From NCBI GenBank assembly GCA_943788235.1, contig CALSPM010000001.1:1-64000 (forward strand): DNA of 64,000 nt, given 5' to 3'. The notes under the pieces were generated by a model. It had not been told where the DNA came from. It saw only the letters and a list, made by a program, of their open reading frames with translations, and searched no databases. The position numbers were made by a program, and so were the translations under genes. The stretch is from an uncultured Cyclobacteriaceae bacterium. GTDB lineage: Bacteria; Bacteroidota; Bacteroidia; Cytophagales; Cyclobacteriaceae. This document shows, one piece after another, positions 9,214-17,701 of this stretch. The number at the start of each line of letters is the position of its first letter. Position 1 is the first letter of the stretch.

Positions 9214-9914
9214 GGCATTATTTATATTTGATAATAGATATTGCAACTATTTTTGTTCCTTTTTTTTTTAGTTTTCATCCTCGTATAAAATTTCATAAGA
9301 AATTGAAAGCTTTTTTCCCTGCGATGGTCGTCAGTGGGTGTGCTTACCTCAGCTGGGATATTTATTTTACTGTTCAAGGAATCTGGGGTTTTAATCCAGA
9401 TTATCTCATGGCGCTGCTTGTTTGGCATTTACCTATTGAAGAAGTGCTCTTCTTTGTATGTATCCCTTTTGCTTGTGTTTTTTCTCATTATACATTGATA
9501 GCGATCGCTCCCCAGGGGGGATTGTCTAGAGGTATGACTAATCTGATCAGTGCTTTTTTAGCTCTGATTTTAATTCTGATGGTGGTATTATCTTTTGATA
9601 AAACCTACACTGCTTTCAATGCTTTTTTTACATTGACCATATTGGTAGTCACTTTTGTATCAAAACCTATATTGTTGAGAAGGTTTTACATCGCTTGGGG
9701 CCTACTTATGTTGCCCTTTTTAATGGTCAACGGTGTGCTTACGGGTAGTTTAATTGATGCACCCATCGTGTGGTACAATAATGCTGAGAATTTAGGTATC
9801 CGAATCCTTACCATTCCAGTAGAGGATGTATTCTACGGCATGGGCTTGGTTTTACTGAATATCTTATTAACCGAAGCCTTTTTACCTAAAGCCTTAAAGT
9901 ATAGAGCTCGTTAA
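9210..9914 (+). CDS. lycopene beta-cyclase, CrtYcd-type membrane protein
   Basis: Heterodimer-type lycopene cyclase fused as one chain (CrtYc plus CrtYd), as in many Bacteroidota; it closes the beta-ionone rings of lycopene. About 234 residues with six to seven hydrophobic helices. The two repeats each carry the conserved acidic site, WHLPIEEVLFF in the first half and ILTIPVEDVFYG in the second. The ATG at 9210 overlaps the crtZ stop and is preferred to longer upstream readings that run inside crtZ. The 3' end overlaps by 4 bases the end of the photolyase gene on the other strand, so the two operons converge here. Confidence 0.93.
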   Translation: MRHYLYLIIDIATIFVPFFFSFHPRIKFHKKLKAFFPAMVVSGCAYLSWDIYFTVQGIWGFNPDYLMALLVWHLPIEEVLFFVCIPFACVFSHYTLIAIAPQGGLSRGMTNLISAFLALILILMVVLSFDKTYTAFNAFFTLTILVVTFVSKPILLRRFYIAWGLLMLPFLMVNGVLTGSLIDAPIVWYNNAENLGIRILTIPVEDVFYGMGLVLLNILLTEAFLPKALKYRAR

Positions 9915-11200
9915 TCTTGATGCGATGCAAGGCCTATTTTATAGGTACTCAAGGCTCTTTCACGTGCCAATTTATGATCAACCATTGGGGGGACATAGTC
10001 AAAGGAATCTAATTCAGGGATCCATTTTTTGACATAAATTCCTTTACCATCGAATTTTTGTTGTTGAGAAGTTGGATTAAATACCCTAAAATAAGGGGTA
10101 GCATCACAGCCCGTACCTGCCGACCATTGCCAGTTGCCGTTATTAGAAGAAAGCTCATAATCTAAAAGTTTTTGAGCAAAATAGGCTTCTCCCCAACGCC
10201 AATCAATGAGTAAATGCTTACAAAGGAAACTTGCAGTGACCATGCGCACGCGATTATGCATATATCCCGTGGCGTTCAATTGTCTCATACCCGCATCAAC
10301 CATAGGATAACCTGTCTTACCTGTACACCATTTTTCAAATTCCTCTTGATCATTTCTCCAAACGATACTATTGTATTTCACCTTAAAGTTTTCAGTGACT
10401 ACTCTTGGAAAATGGTAGATTATTTGCATGAAAAATTCGCGCCAGATCAATTCGCTTAAAAAAACCGCATCCATGTCTTTAAGCGTACCGATTATTTCCC
10501 GGATACTAACACTCCCAAATCTCAAATGTGGACTCAGATAGCTCGTATTGTCTGTGCTGGGTAAGTCTCTACTTTTGATGTATTCGCTCAGTGATGAGAG
10601 ATCATAGGGCTTTACCTTTATGGTGGCAACTTTGAAATTCATACTACTCAAAGCGGGTACAACTTGCTTTTGTTTATAGAGGGCTTTGAGGTCTGAAGCT
10701 TCAGATGTTAACATTTCTTTGCTGAAATGAGAAAGCCATTTATTTTTGTAGGGAGTAAAAACAGTATAAGGTTTGCCATCTGCCTTTAAAACTTCATTTT
10801 CTTCAAAAATGACCTGATCCTTGAAGGTATGTAAGACAATACCATTTTCTGAGAGTAATGCGGCAATTTCTTGATCTCTTTTTCGTGCATAGGGTTCATA
10901 GTCTTTATTAATGAACACGGACGAAATGTCGTAACTCTCTATCAAAGACTTCCAAACGTTAACTGGATTACCAAACATACATTGTACCCCACTTTCAAAT
11001 GGATGAAGGCTTGAGTTGATATCTGTTAATAAATCATGAATAAAGCCTAATCGGGCATCTTGTTCTGGTAAGTCACTCAAGATATCTTGATCAAAAATAA
11101 AAATAGGAAGTACTTCATGGCCTGATTTTAAAGCTGCCCGAAGTGCGGTATTGTCATCAAGGCGCAGGTCTCTTCGGAACCAAAAAATAGCAATTTTCAT
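9911..11200 (-). CDS. deoxyribodipyrimidine photolyase (class I type)
   Basis: Blue-light flavoenzyme that splits cyclobutane pyrimidine dimers. The 429 residues show the complete two-domain architecture: N-terminal alpha/beta antenna domain (IFWFRRDLRLDDNTAL, then PIFIFD) and C-terminal FAD domain with YLSPHLRFGSVSIRE, ELIWREFFMQI, WCTGKTGYPMVDAGMRQL, GYMHNRVRM and the DYELSSNNGNWQWSAGTG block. Start ATG is immediately before the end of the SDR gene (11201), so the genes form one minus-strand operon. CPD rather than 6-4 specificity is inferred from overall pattern only. Confidence 0.93.
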   Translation of the reverse strand: MKIAIFWFRRDLRLDDNTALRAALKSGHEVLPIFIFDQDILSDLPEQDARLGFIHDLLTDINSSLHPFESGVQCMFGNPVNVWKSLIESYDISSVFINKDYEPYARKRDQEIAALLSENGIVLHTFKDQVIFEENEVLKADGKPYTVFTPYKNKWLSHFSKEMLTSEASDLKALYKQKQVVPALSSMNFKVATIKVKPYDLSSLSEYIKSRDLPSTDNTSYLSPHLRFGSVSIREIIGTLKDMDAVFLSELIWREFFMQIIYHFPRVVTENFKVKYNSIVWRNDQEEFEKWCTGKTGYPMVDAGMRQLNATGYMHNRVRMVTASFLCKHLLIDWRWGEAYFAQKLLDYELSSNNGNWQWSAGTGCDATPYFRVFNPTSQQQKFDGKGIYVKKWIPELDSFDYVPPMVDHKLARERALSTYKIGLASHQD

Positions 11201-12616
11201 TTATTTTGTAAGGTTATTTAACATGCCTATAAAGATAAAACCATGAAAGGGAAAAACAGCATACCAGTAAAGTCGACCCCAAACACCTTTGGGTCTGAAA
11301 GTAGCCGTTTGCTCCAAATAGGTTCCTTTAACTTTGAATTCTAACCAAGCTTCCCCGGGGAGTTTCATTTCAGCAAATAACAATAATCTACCTTCTTTTT
11401 TGTCCGCATACAAAACACGCCAAAAATCTATGGCATCTCCGACATGGAGCGTGTCTTCTTGCGTTCTACCTCTACGCAGTCCAACCCCTCCAAATAGTTT
11501 ATCTATAAACCCCCGTAGCTTCCATAGGCCATTAGCATAATACCAGCCTCTCTGACCTCCAATACGCCAAATACGATCAACACATTCTTGCTTATTTGAG
11601 ATTTGATGTGATCTTTGATCTTGAAAACACCCAAAGACGGGTACTTTAAGAAATTCTGAGATATTGAGATTAAATGCACTGCTGATTAGGGAATCTTTCC
11701 AGCTAGATACAATTCGATTTTCTACAATTTCTGATAACGTTCTTTTGAGGGCCTCTTGATAATTTATGGGTTCAATATTTATAATTTTCAGTAATTCAAG
11801 ATCTCTACATATCACCTCAACTTTCATACTGCTGACTAGAGCAGAAGCCAGTTTATAAGAGGTGGAAGTAACAAAATAGAGCCAATAAGAGGATAATTTT
11901 GGGGTCATTATGGGTACCGTAAAGATGAATCGTTTCAAGTTTCGAGCCTTTGCAAACCCTAGAAGTATTTCTTTATAGGTCATTACTGCCGGACCTCCAA
12001 TATCGAAATTTTGATCATAGGTTTTCTCATTCCCTAAGGTTTTGACAAGACAATCTAGGACATTGTCAACTCCTATAGGCTGACATTTAGTATTGAGCCA
12101 TTTAGGTGTAATCATGAGGGGTAATTTTTCGACCAAATCACGAATGATCTCAAAAGAAGCACTGCCCGATCCAATAATGATACCTGCGCGTAATGTGGTC
12201 AAAGGATAAGAACCCAGTCCTAATTCATGCTCGACAGCACGTCGAGATGATAAATGTGCTGACAATGAGTCCTCATTGGTTATGCCACTGAGGTAAACTA
12301 CGTGTCGCACATCTTTGCCCTTCATAATTTTACGAAAATGAAGAGCAGATTGTTTTTCTAATTTTTCATAATCACGGGTATTAGACATGGAATGCATCAG
12401 ATAATAAGCACCCTCAATGTCTTGTGGTATTTTTTCTAGAGATTTGAAATCCAAAAAATCAGCTTCAATGACTTCTATCTTATCTAAAATGGAAGCGGGT
12501 GCTGAAAATCTATTTTTATCTCGAACGGTACAAACTATGTGATGGCCATGGTATATTAATTCGAGGAGTAGTCTTTTTCCTATGTAGCCTGTCGCTCCTG
12601 TTAGTAATATTTTCAT
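11201..12616 (-). CDS. NAD(P)-binding SDR protein with C-terminal DUF2867
   Basis: An atypical short-chain dehydrogenase. Residues about 1-290 are an NmrA-like Rossmann fold (TGATGYIGKRLL at 7-18, then YLMHSM, YLSGI). The last 150 residues match DUF2867, an SRPBCC-like domain (WRIGGQRGWYYANGLWKLRG, GRLLLFAEMKLPGEAWLEF). Substrate unknown. Proteins of this architecture recur beside photolyase and carotenoid genes in Bacteroidota. The gene abuts the photolyase gene directly, and the glutathione peroxidase gene lies 10 bases upstream, so co-expression under light stress is likely. Confidence 0.85.
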   Translation of the reverse strand: MKILLTGATGYIGKRLLLELIYHGHHIVCTVRDKNRFSAPASILDKIEVIEADFLDFKSLEKIPQDIEGAYYLMHSMSNTRDYEKLEKQSALHFRKIMKGKDVRHVVYLSGITNEDSLSAHLSSRRAVEHELGLGSYPLTTLRAGIIIGSGSASFEIIRDLVEKLPLMITPKWLNTKCQPIGVDNVLDCLVKTLGNEKTYDQNFDIGGPAVMTYKEILLGFAKARNLKRFIFTVPIMTPKLSSYWLYFVTSTSYKLASALVSSMKVEVICRDLELLKIINIEPINYQEALKRTLSEIVENRIVSSWKDSLISSAFNLNISEFLKVPVFGCFQDQRSHQISNKQECVDRIWRIGGQRGWYYANGLWKLRGFIDKLFGGVGLRRGRTQEDTLHVGDAIDFWRVLYADKKEGRLLLFAEMKLPGEAWLEFKVKGTYLEQTATFRPKGVWGRLYWYAVFPFHGFIFIGMLNNLTK

Positions 12617-12626
12617 GCGGCAAATA

Positions 12627-13154
12627 TCAAACTTTCTTCTTTCTTAAGATAAGCTTTTTTATGTCTTTCTCAAGGGCATTGGGTGGCGTATAAGGTCCGT
12701 ATCTACGAAAGGGTATTCCTTCATTGGAGATTAAAAACTTGGTAAAATTCCACTTGATTCGACTTCCAAATAACTCAGATATTTCATTCTTTAAGTATTT
12801 AAATACAGGATGTGCATTGGGGCCATTTACTTTTATTTTTGACATCAATTGAAAGGTGACTCCGTATTTTAAAAGGCAGGAAGTTTCCATTGTCTCATTC
12901 GATTCAGGTTCTTGAGACATGAATTGATTACAAGGAAAGCCCAAGATTACGAGCCCCTTGGATTGATATTTATGATGTAACTTCTCAAGCTGTTTAAATT
13001 GAGGTGCCAAACCACAACGTGTTGCTGTGTTTACAATCAACACTGTTTTATCATTAAATTGATCAAATGAAACCTCATCTCCAGTAGCATTTTCTGCCTT
13101 CAATTCATAAAATTCCGGCTTGGGTTGCCTAGGAGCAAATTTGGCAGTAATCAT
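12627..13154 (-). CDS. glutathione peroxidase family protein (cysteine type)
   Basis: Thiol peroxidase that reduces H2O2 and lipid hydroperoxides, in this group usually with thioredoxin rather than glutathione. The 175 residues contain the peroxidatic Cys47 in NTATRCGLAPQF, the GFPCNQF motif and the catalytic Trp-Asn in IKWNFTKFL. The selenocysteine position is a plain Cys codon. The protein lacks a signal peptide and should be cytosolic. It lies 3 bases downstream of the ABC1-kinase gene and fits an oxidative-stress role in the light island. Confidence 0.92.
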   Translation of the reverse strand: MITAKFAPRQPKPEFYELKAENATGDEVSFDQFNDKTVLIVNTATRCGLAPQFKQLEKLHHKYQSKGLVILGFPCNQFMSQEPESNETMETSCLLKYGVTFQLMSKIKVNGPNAHPVFKYLKNEISELFGSRIKWNFTKFLISNEGIPFRRYGPYTPPNALEKDIKKLILRKKKV

Positions 13155-13157
13155 TGT

Positions 13158-14480
13158 TTAGGCTATTTTTTTTAGCTTCATGGGACTTTTTATTTCAATA
13201 TGTGTCGCTTTTAGCTCGTGCATCAGATTATATAAACCAAAAAAGGTTCGATTCACATAGATAAAATGTTTTGATCCACGATTTCCATTGTATTTTCTTA
13301 ATTCGGTTTTTTGAGCAAATTCTTGCGCCATATTTGAGAGGGCATCAAAAAAGGTTTTATTTGAAAAGTCAAAATAATCGGTCTGGAAGGGTTGGGTAAA
13401 CAGGCTCAGCAGGTCATGAAAGATTTCTTTGAAAAAATCAAGCTCTTTTTTTGAATCATCGAGTCTTAATATTTCGAGCTCATAAAGTTTTTTTTCAAAA
13501 AGGATTTTGTTATTGATATTTTCTTTCTCTGAGAGCGTAAAGTAAGGATAATAAAATGCATCTGGTAAACTTTTCATACAACCAAAATCAAGAGCGATGA
13601 GCTCTTGGTCTTTTGAGACCAAGAAATTACCAGGATGCGGATCGGCGTGCATTTTTCTTAGGACATGAATTTGATACATGTAAAAATCCCAAAGGGTTTG
13701 GCCTATTTTGTTAGCCAATAGGGGATCACTATTCTGGGCGGCAAATTCCGTAAGGTGGAGTCCATTCATCCATTCCATACTTATTATACGGTCGGTTGAA
13801 TATTCTTTGTAGTATTCCGGGAACCTCATGTGGGGAATGTGCTTGCATGCTTCTGCAATTTCAATACTTTGATTTACCTCAAGAGTATAGTTGGTTTCGT
13901 CAATGAGTTTTTCTTCTACTTCTTTAAAATATTTATCAGAATCTTTGCCCTTAATATTGAACATTCGAATAGCGATAGGTTTGATCAAAGATAAGTCGCT
14001 GCTGATACTTCCTGCAACCCCAGGATATTGAATTTTTACAGCTATTTGTTTACCGTCTTTTTCAGCTAGATGTACCTGACCAATACTTGCAGCATTGGCA
14101 GAGGTAGCATCGAACTTATCAAAAATCTCATGAGCAGATTTTCCAAAATATTTTCCGAAAGTTTTATTGACAAGCGCGGGCGACAATGGGGGTACCGAAA
14201 ATTGTGAAAGGGAAAATTTCTCTACGTATGCTGCAGGCATGATAGATTTTTCCATACTCAGCATTTGGGCCACCTTTAGCGCACTACCTTTAAGGTTTTT
14301 AAGTCCATCATAGATATCATCTGCATTGGCATTGTTTAATGTTTTTTTAGCTTGCTCTTGTTCTTGAGTAATGCGGTTACCATAGTATTTGATGTAGTTA
14401 ACACCTACTTTTGCTCCGGTCTTAACGATTTTGGTTGCTCGCTGAATTTTTGTTATCGGAATTTGATCGATCGTCTCCAT
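13158..14480 (-). CDS. ABC1/UbiB-family atypical protein kinase
   Basis: Member of the ABC1 (AarF/UbiB) family, ATPase-like kinases tied to isoprenoid quinone and lipid metabolism. The 440 residues show the family KxGQ-like segment (here LKVAQMLSMEK), the Ala-rich loop ASIGQVHLA, the Lys motif VKIQYPG, catalytic loop DPHPGNF and LDFG metal-binding motif. No membrane helix at the C-terminus is evident. The 3' end of the TetR gene abuts this start (14480/14481), indicating tight coupling. Presence in a carotenoid/photolyase island hints at an isoprenoid-lipid stress role; target unknown. Confidence 0.9.
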   Translation of the reverse strand: METIDQIPITKIQRATKIVKTGAKVGVNYIKYYGNRITQEQEQAKKTLNNANADDIYDGLKNLKGSALKVAQMLSMEKSIMPAAYVEKFSLSQFSVPPLSPALVNKTFGKYFGKSAHEIFDKFDATSANAASIGQVHLAEKDGKQIAVKIQYPGVAGSISSDLSLIKPIAIRMFNIKGKDSDKYFKEVEEKLIDETNYTLEVNQSIEIAEACKHIPHMRFPEYYKEYSTDRIISMEWMNGLHLTEFAAQNSDPLLANKIGQTLWDFYMYQIHVLRKMHADPHPGNFLVSKDQELIALDFGCMKSLPDAFYYPYFTLSEKENINNKILFEKKLYELEILRLDDSKKELDFFKEIFHDLLSLFTQPFQTDYFDFSNKTFFDALSNMAQEFAQKTELRKYNGNRGSKHFIYVNRTFFGLYNLMHELKATHIEIKSPMKLKKIA

Positions 14481-15137
14481 TTAATTTTTCCCCATTATTT
14501 TCTCTTTCACAAAAAATTTACCTAAATCTAACAGACTTTTCAGTGGGGTGATATTCATTAGCTCAAAACTCGTTTTTACCGATTTTTCAATAAAAATATC
14601 TGTTTTTTCAAAAGAAGCACTGGCATCTTCCATCCAAAAATTAATGGTAAACAACAATTGTTGCCAGGAGAGTTCAGAGAGTCCTTTCTGCTTTACTTCT
14701 TCCAGTTTTTCTTGTTTTAAATCCAATGTTTGGATATCTAATCCGTCTACAAATTTCTTGAATAATTCTTTTAGACCAACCAAAACACCATGTGTCTTGA
14801 GACTAGCTTTGTGCGATGAGAGGGTCATGATGACATAACTTCTATTGGCTTTCAGGACTTCAAATAAGGTGAAATAAAAGCTGAGTAGTTTGTTTTGCGC
14901 GTCGAAATTTTGATACTCTTCATTTTTTTCAAGAAGTATCATGGTATTGTCAAAAAAGTTGCTAAAAATAGATTTTTCGAGGGATTCGAAGGTGCCAAAA
15001 AAGTTATAAAATTCAGCTTCAGTAAAACCATTGTCTTTACCAAACTTGTACACTGATTCGGGAGTGCTGCTGTGCTCTAGTACATGCTGCATGTATGCTG
15101 TGATGATGTCTTTTTGAGACTTATTTTTCTTCGCCAT
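14481..15137 (-). CDS. TetR-family transcriptional regulator
   Basis: The 218-residue protein has an N-terminal helix-turn-helix of TetR type (residues about 8-55: STPESVYKFGKDNGFTEAEFYNFFGTFESLEKSIF) with the characteristic YxxFxxxxxL pattern, followed by a helical ligand-binding domain. The DNA-binding part is weaker than in classical TetR proteins, so the call rests partly on the second half of the motif. It lies between the SRPBCC and ABC1 genes, 10 bases downstream of the former. Likely local regulator; ligand unknown. Confidence 0.78.
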   Translation of the reverse strand: MAKKNKSQKDIITAYMQHVLEHSSTPESVYKFGKDNGFTEAEFYNFFGTFESLEKSIFSNFFDNTMILLEKNEEYQNFDAQNKLLSFYFTLFEVLKANRSYVIMTLSSHKASLKTHGVLVGLKELFKKFVDGLDIQTLDLKQEKLEEVKQKGLSELSWQQLLFTINFWMEDASASFEKTDIFIEKSVKTSFELMNITPLKSLLDLGKFFVKEKIMGKN

Positions 15138-15147
15138 GTGGTTAAAT

Positions 15148-15618
15148 TTAACTTTCTACAATATTAAACTCTTTGTTTACCGCTATGGTTCGATAATCAA
15201 AAATTTCTTTAAGTTTATTTTCAATGATTAGGGTATTGGCTATCATTCCAATGAAACCAAAGGGTGGGATATAGGTAATTGAATCGACCATTTTAACTCC
15301 TTTATTGTCAGGGATCAGTTTGTGCTGGTGATGCCACATCTTGTAAGGTCCCACTCTTTGTTCATCTATAAAGTAATCCCTTTCTTTTACCTGAGTGATT
15401 TCTGTCATCCAGTTCATTTTTATGCCCAAAAGGGGACTCACTTTATAGGTAATAATCATGCCCGGGTAAACCTTAACATTATCCTCTTTTGAGGTGATAT
15501 CGAATCCCATCTCTTTGGGAGTGATTTTTTTAAGATTTGAGGGAGAAGAAATGAACTCCCAAACTTGTTCTAGATCAGCAGCAACGTGTTGTTCTACGGA
15601 AAATTGATAAAATGCCAT
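15148..15618 (-). CDS. SRPBCC family protein (START-like ligand-binding)
   Basis: A helix-grip-fold protein resembling polyketide cyclase/START-like families that bind hydrophobic ligands. Of about 156 residues, the N-terminus FYQFSVEQHVAADLEQVWEF and the mid motif VGPYKMWHHQHKL, DSITYIPPFG are typical. The ATG at 15618 is preferred over upstream starts because the domain begins there. This is the first gene of the minus-strand operon down to the photolyase gene and shares a divergent promoter with the MerR/B12 regulator gene, so it is the likely direct target of that regulator. Ligand unknown; a carotenoid- or isoprenoid-handling role is inference. Confidence 0.83.
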   Translation of the reverse strand: MAFYQFSVEQHVAADLEQVWEFISSPSNLKKITPKEMGFDITSKEDNVKVYPGMIITYKVSPLLGIKMNWMTEITQVKERDYFIDEQRVGPYKMWHHQHKLIPDNKGVKMVDSITYIPPFGFIGMIANTLIIENKLKEIFDYRTIAVNKEFNIVES

Positions 15619-15832
15619 ATTTATTTTTAGATAAGTAAGTACTATATTTTTTTTGTGACCTAAAGGCAATACCTATTTTTCTATATTAAACGAATGAAGC
15701 ATAACATTCAAACATAAAATTCTGCTAATTTGTTCACAGAAGGGCTGAATGTAAGAATTATTTTAGTTTTGAACTAAAATTTATTTTTTTCAGTTATTAA
15801 TTCAGCATTTAATTTTTCTTTCGTAACATATT
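15619..15832. promoter_or_regulatory. divergent promoter region of SRPBCC operon and MerR/B12 regulator
   Basis: A 214-base spacer between head-to-head genes. It holds a perfect 9-bp inverted repeat with a 3-base spacer (see 15760-15780) and a second imperfect one pairing TAACATTCA (15702-15710) with TGAATGTAA (15746-15754) across 35 bases. In CarH/LitR systems the regulator represses its own divergent promoter in the dark, so this spacer is the natural operator site. Confidence 0.6.
15760..15780. promoter_or_regulatory. candidate operator palindrome of the MerR/B12 regulator
   Basis: Perfect 9-bp arms ATTTTAGTT and AACTAAAAT separated by TTG, located about 52 bases before the regulator start codon. 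Size and symmetry fit a MerR-type dimer site. The half TTGAACTAAAA recurs in front of the aromatic amino acid hydroxylase gene (18426-18436, other strand) and TTTTAGTT in front of crtI (5881-5888). Binding is inferred. Confidence 0.5.
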
Positions 15833-16726
15833 ATGAGTACGTATTCGATGTCTCAAGTAGAGGCTTTGACCGGTATTAAAGCACATACACTGAGGATTTG
15901 GGAACGACGCTATAGCTTTTTAAATCCTAGTCGTACTGAAACTAATATCAGATTCTTTTCAGATCTTCAACTCATTCAATTAGTAAATTTCAGCATTTTA
16001 CTCAGAAATGGACATAAAATATCCAAAGTTGAAAAAATGCCTGACGATAAAATTCATGAGTTGATTGATCAAATTTTAGCGCTTCCTGATCAAGATGTAG
16101 ATCAGGAAAGAAAAGAAGACATTCAATCCTTGACATTGGCCATGCTGACCATGGATGAAATTAAGTTTGACGAAATATTCAAGCTGCATGTCATTCGAAA
16201 AGGATTATTAGGTACCGTCAAGGATTTAATTTATCCATTTCTTCACCATATTGGTATTTTATGGAATACACAAAAAACCATGCCTGCACAGGAACATTTT
16301 ATTTCCTGTTTGATAAGGAAAAAAATCATCAGTGCCATTGATGCGATTCCACATCCCCCCGCCAATGCCAAAAAAATCGTTTTTTTCCTTCTTGAGGATG
16401 AGCACCATGAGGTAGGTCTTTTGTTGGCTTCCTTCATTGCTGCCGAAAGAGGATTTAAGGTGTATTATTTAGGACAAAATGTGCCGGGTGAAAATATTCA
16501 TGAGGTTTTAAGTATTGTAAATGCAGATTTCATAATGTCTATGTTTGTTGCACCAAAGGCAGACAAGACGGTAAGGCAAATCGAAAAAGTACTGAAAACT
16601 ACAAAAATACCTTTTTTGATTTCTGGCAATCCGCAAAACTTTATGTCGCTAATACAAAATGAGCGGATCGTTCATCTTGCAAAACCAGAATCATTTATAG
16701 ATTTCTTAAACGATAATAGAGGGTGA
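15833..16726 (+). CDS. MerR-family regulator with B12-binding domain (CarH/LitR-like photoreceptor)
   Basis: Light-dependent repressor type in which adenosylcobalamin sensed by the C-terminal domain breaks the DNA-bound tetramer on illumination. Residues 1-70 are a MerR helix-turn-helix (SQVEALTGIKAHTLRIWERRY). About 95-170 form the helical bundle with the conserved Wx9EH motif (W144, E154, H155). About 178-297 form the cobalamin-binding Rossmann domain with ExHxxG (E190, H192, G195), H192 being the expected lower axial ligand, and YYLGQNVP. The residue after the Trp is Asn145; in Thermus CarH this position is His132, the light-state ligand. It is divergent from the SRPBCC operon and central in the carotenoid/photolyase island. 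Family and B12 motifs are clear; light sensing is inferred. Confidence 0.9.
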   Translation: MSTYSMSQVEALTGIKAHTLRIWERRYSFLNPSRTETNIRFFSDLQLIQLVNFSILLRNGHKISKVEKMPDDKIHELIDQILALPDQDVDQERKEDIQSLTLAMLTMDEIKFDEIFKLHVIRKGLLGTVKDLIYPFLHHIGILWNTQKTMPAQEHFISCLIRKKIISAIDAIPHPPANAKKIVFFLLEDEHHEVGLLLASFIAAERGFKVYYLGQNVPGENIHEVLSIVNADFIMSMFVAPKADKTVRQIEKVLKTTKIPFLISGNPQNFMSLIQNERIVHLAKPESFIDFLNDNRG

Positions 16727-16790
16727 ATCCCATTGAATGGAAAATAAAGATCTGTAACAAGTAAAGAAATTGAGACGAGGTTAGGCAAAG

Positions 16791-17558
16791 CTATCCTAAC
16801 CAATTTTTTCTTATTCCAATAAACAGTATAATCAAGATAGTATAGCCAATGAAAAAGGGAACAATGTATTCTTTCAATCCTAAAATGAGCATGAGACTTA
16901 TAAGGAGTAATTGAAAGCCTAGGCCTAGCATTGAAATCGCTGTCATAAACCAATTTGGGAATATTTTACCTTCAGAAGCACTTTTATCAAGCCCATAAAT
17001 AATTCTGTCAAAGTAACTGTAAAGCAGATGATATATATAAAAAAGGCGCTGTACATTTTTCTGTTGTTCCCCTTTCATTGCGGTAGGTGCCTCTCTTTCA
17101 ATGATTCTACTCGTAGTATCGCCTCCCAATTTGTTTCTGAGAATGACGTAATAATAATTATATAGTGTGCCTTGTAATTGCAATCCAAAAAAAGCGACTA
17201 AAGTGGTTGAAATGCGGGCATCAGAAGTTTTACATATTGCCATCATGATCAACAGATTCAGGATAATATCAGCGATTGAATCAAAGTATCTACCTGTATA
17301 GGAAGGTGTTTTTTTAATTCTTGCCAGTTCGCCGTCTGCTGCATCAAGTATGGATTTGATGACTAGAAAAATAGCGGCCAAAACAAGAAAATCATTCAGG
17401 ATACAATATATGGCAATTAGGCCACTCAAAATAAAAGCAAAGGTCACGTGAATAGGGGTGAAACCACTTTTTCTCAAAGACCCTGCGATGACCCTTGCAG
17501 CGGGTCTCCCATAGTCAGAGAGATCAACAAATTGATGTTGTTCGGGTAGTTTTGACAT
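16791..17558 (-). CDS. CDP-alcohol phosphatidyltransferase family membrane protein
   Basis: Transfers a phosphatidyl or similar group from a CDP-linked donor to an alcohol. The 255 residues contain the complete signature D-x2-DG-x2-AR-x8-G-x3-D-x3-D: D72, D75, G76, A79, R80, G89, D93 and D97. Several transmembrane helices surround it. A long N-terminus precedes the first helix (SDYGRPAARVIAG). It converges with the MerR gene and is followed upstream by the hydroxylase gene, same strand, 143 bases away. Acceptor alcohol is not predictable; in this island it may build a lipid protecting against light stress, which is speculation. Confidence 0.9.
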   Translation of the reverse strand: MSKLPEQHQFVDLSDYGRPAARVIAGSLRKSGFTPIHVTFAFILSGLIAIYCILNDFLVLAAIFLVIKSILDAADGELARIKKTPSYTGRYFDSIADIILNLLIMMAICKTSDARISTTLVAFFGLQLQGTLYNYYYVILRNKLGGDTTSRIIEREAPTAMKGEQQKNVQRLFYIYHLLYSYFDRIIYGLDKSASEGKIFPNWFMTAISMLGLGFQLLLISLMLILGLKEYIVPFFIGYTILIILFIGIRKNWLG

Positions 17559-17701
17559 AATTGGTGATTACAAAAATTTAGGCTGTTTATGAAAAAGAAA
17601 CAAAATTTAATCAGATATTAATGCACAAAGATACTATCTGATCAGAAACGAGTTTAGATTTTTTTAGTGAATATAATTCATAATCCCATTGATCCAGCGG
17701 A

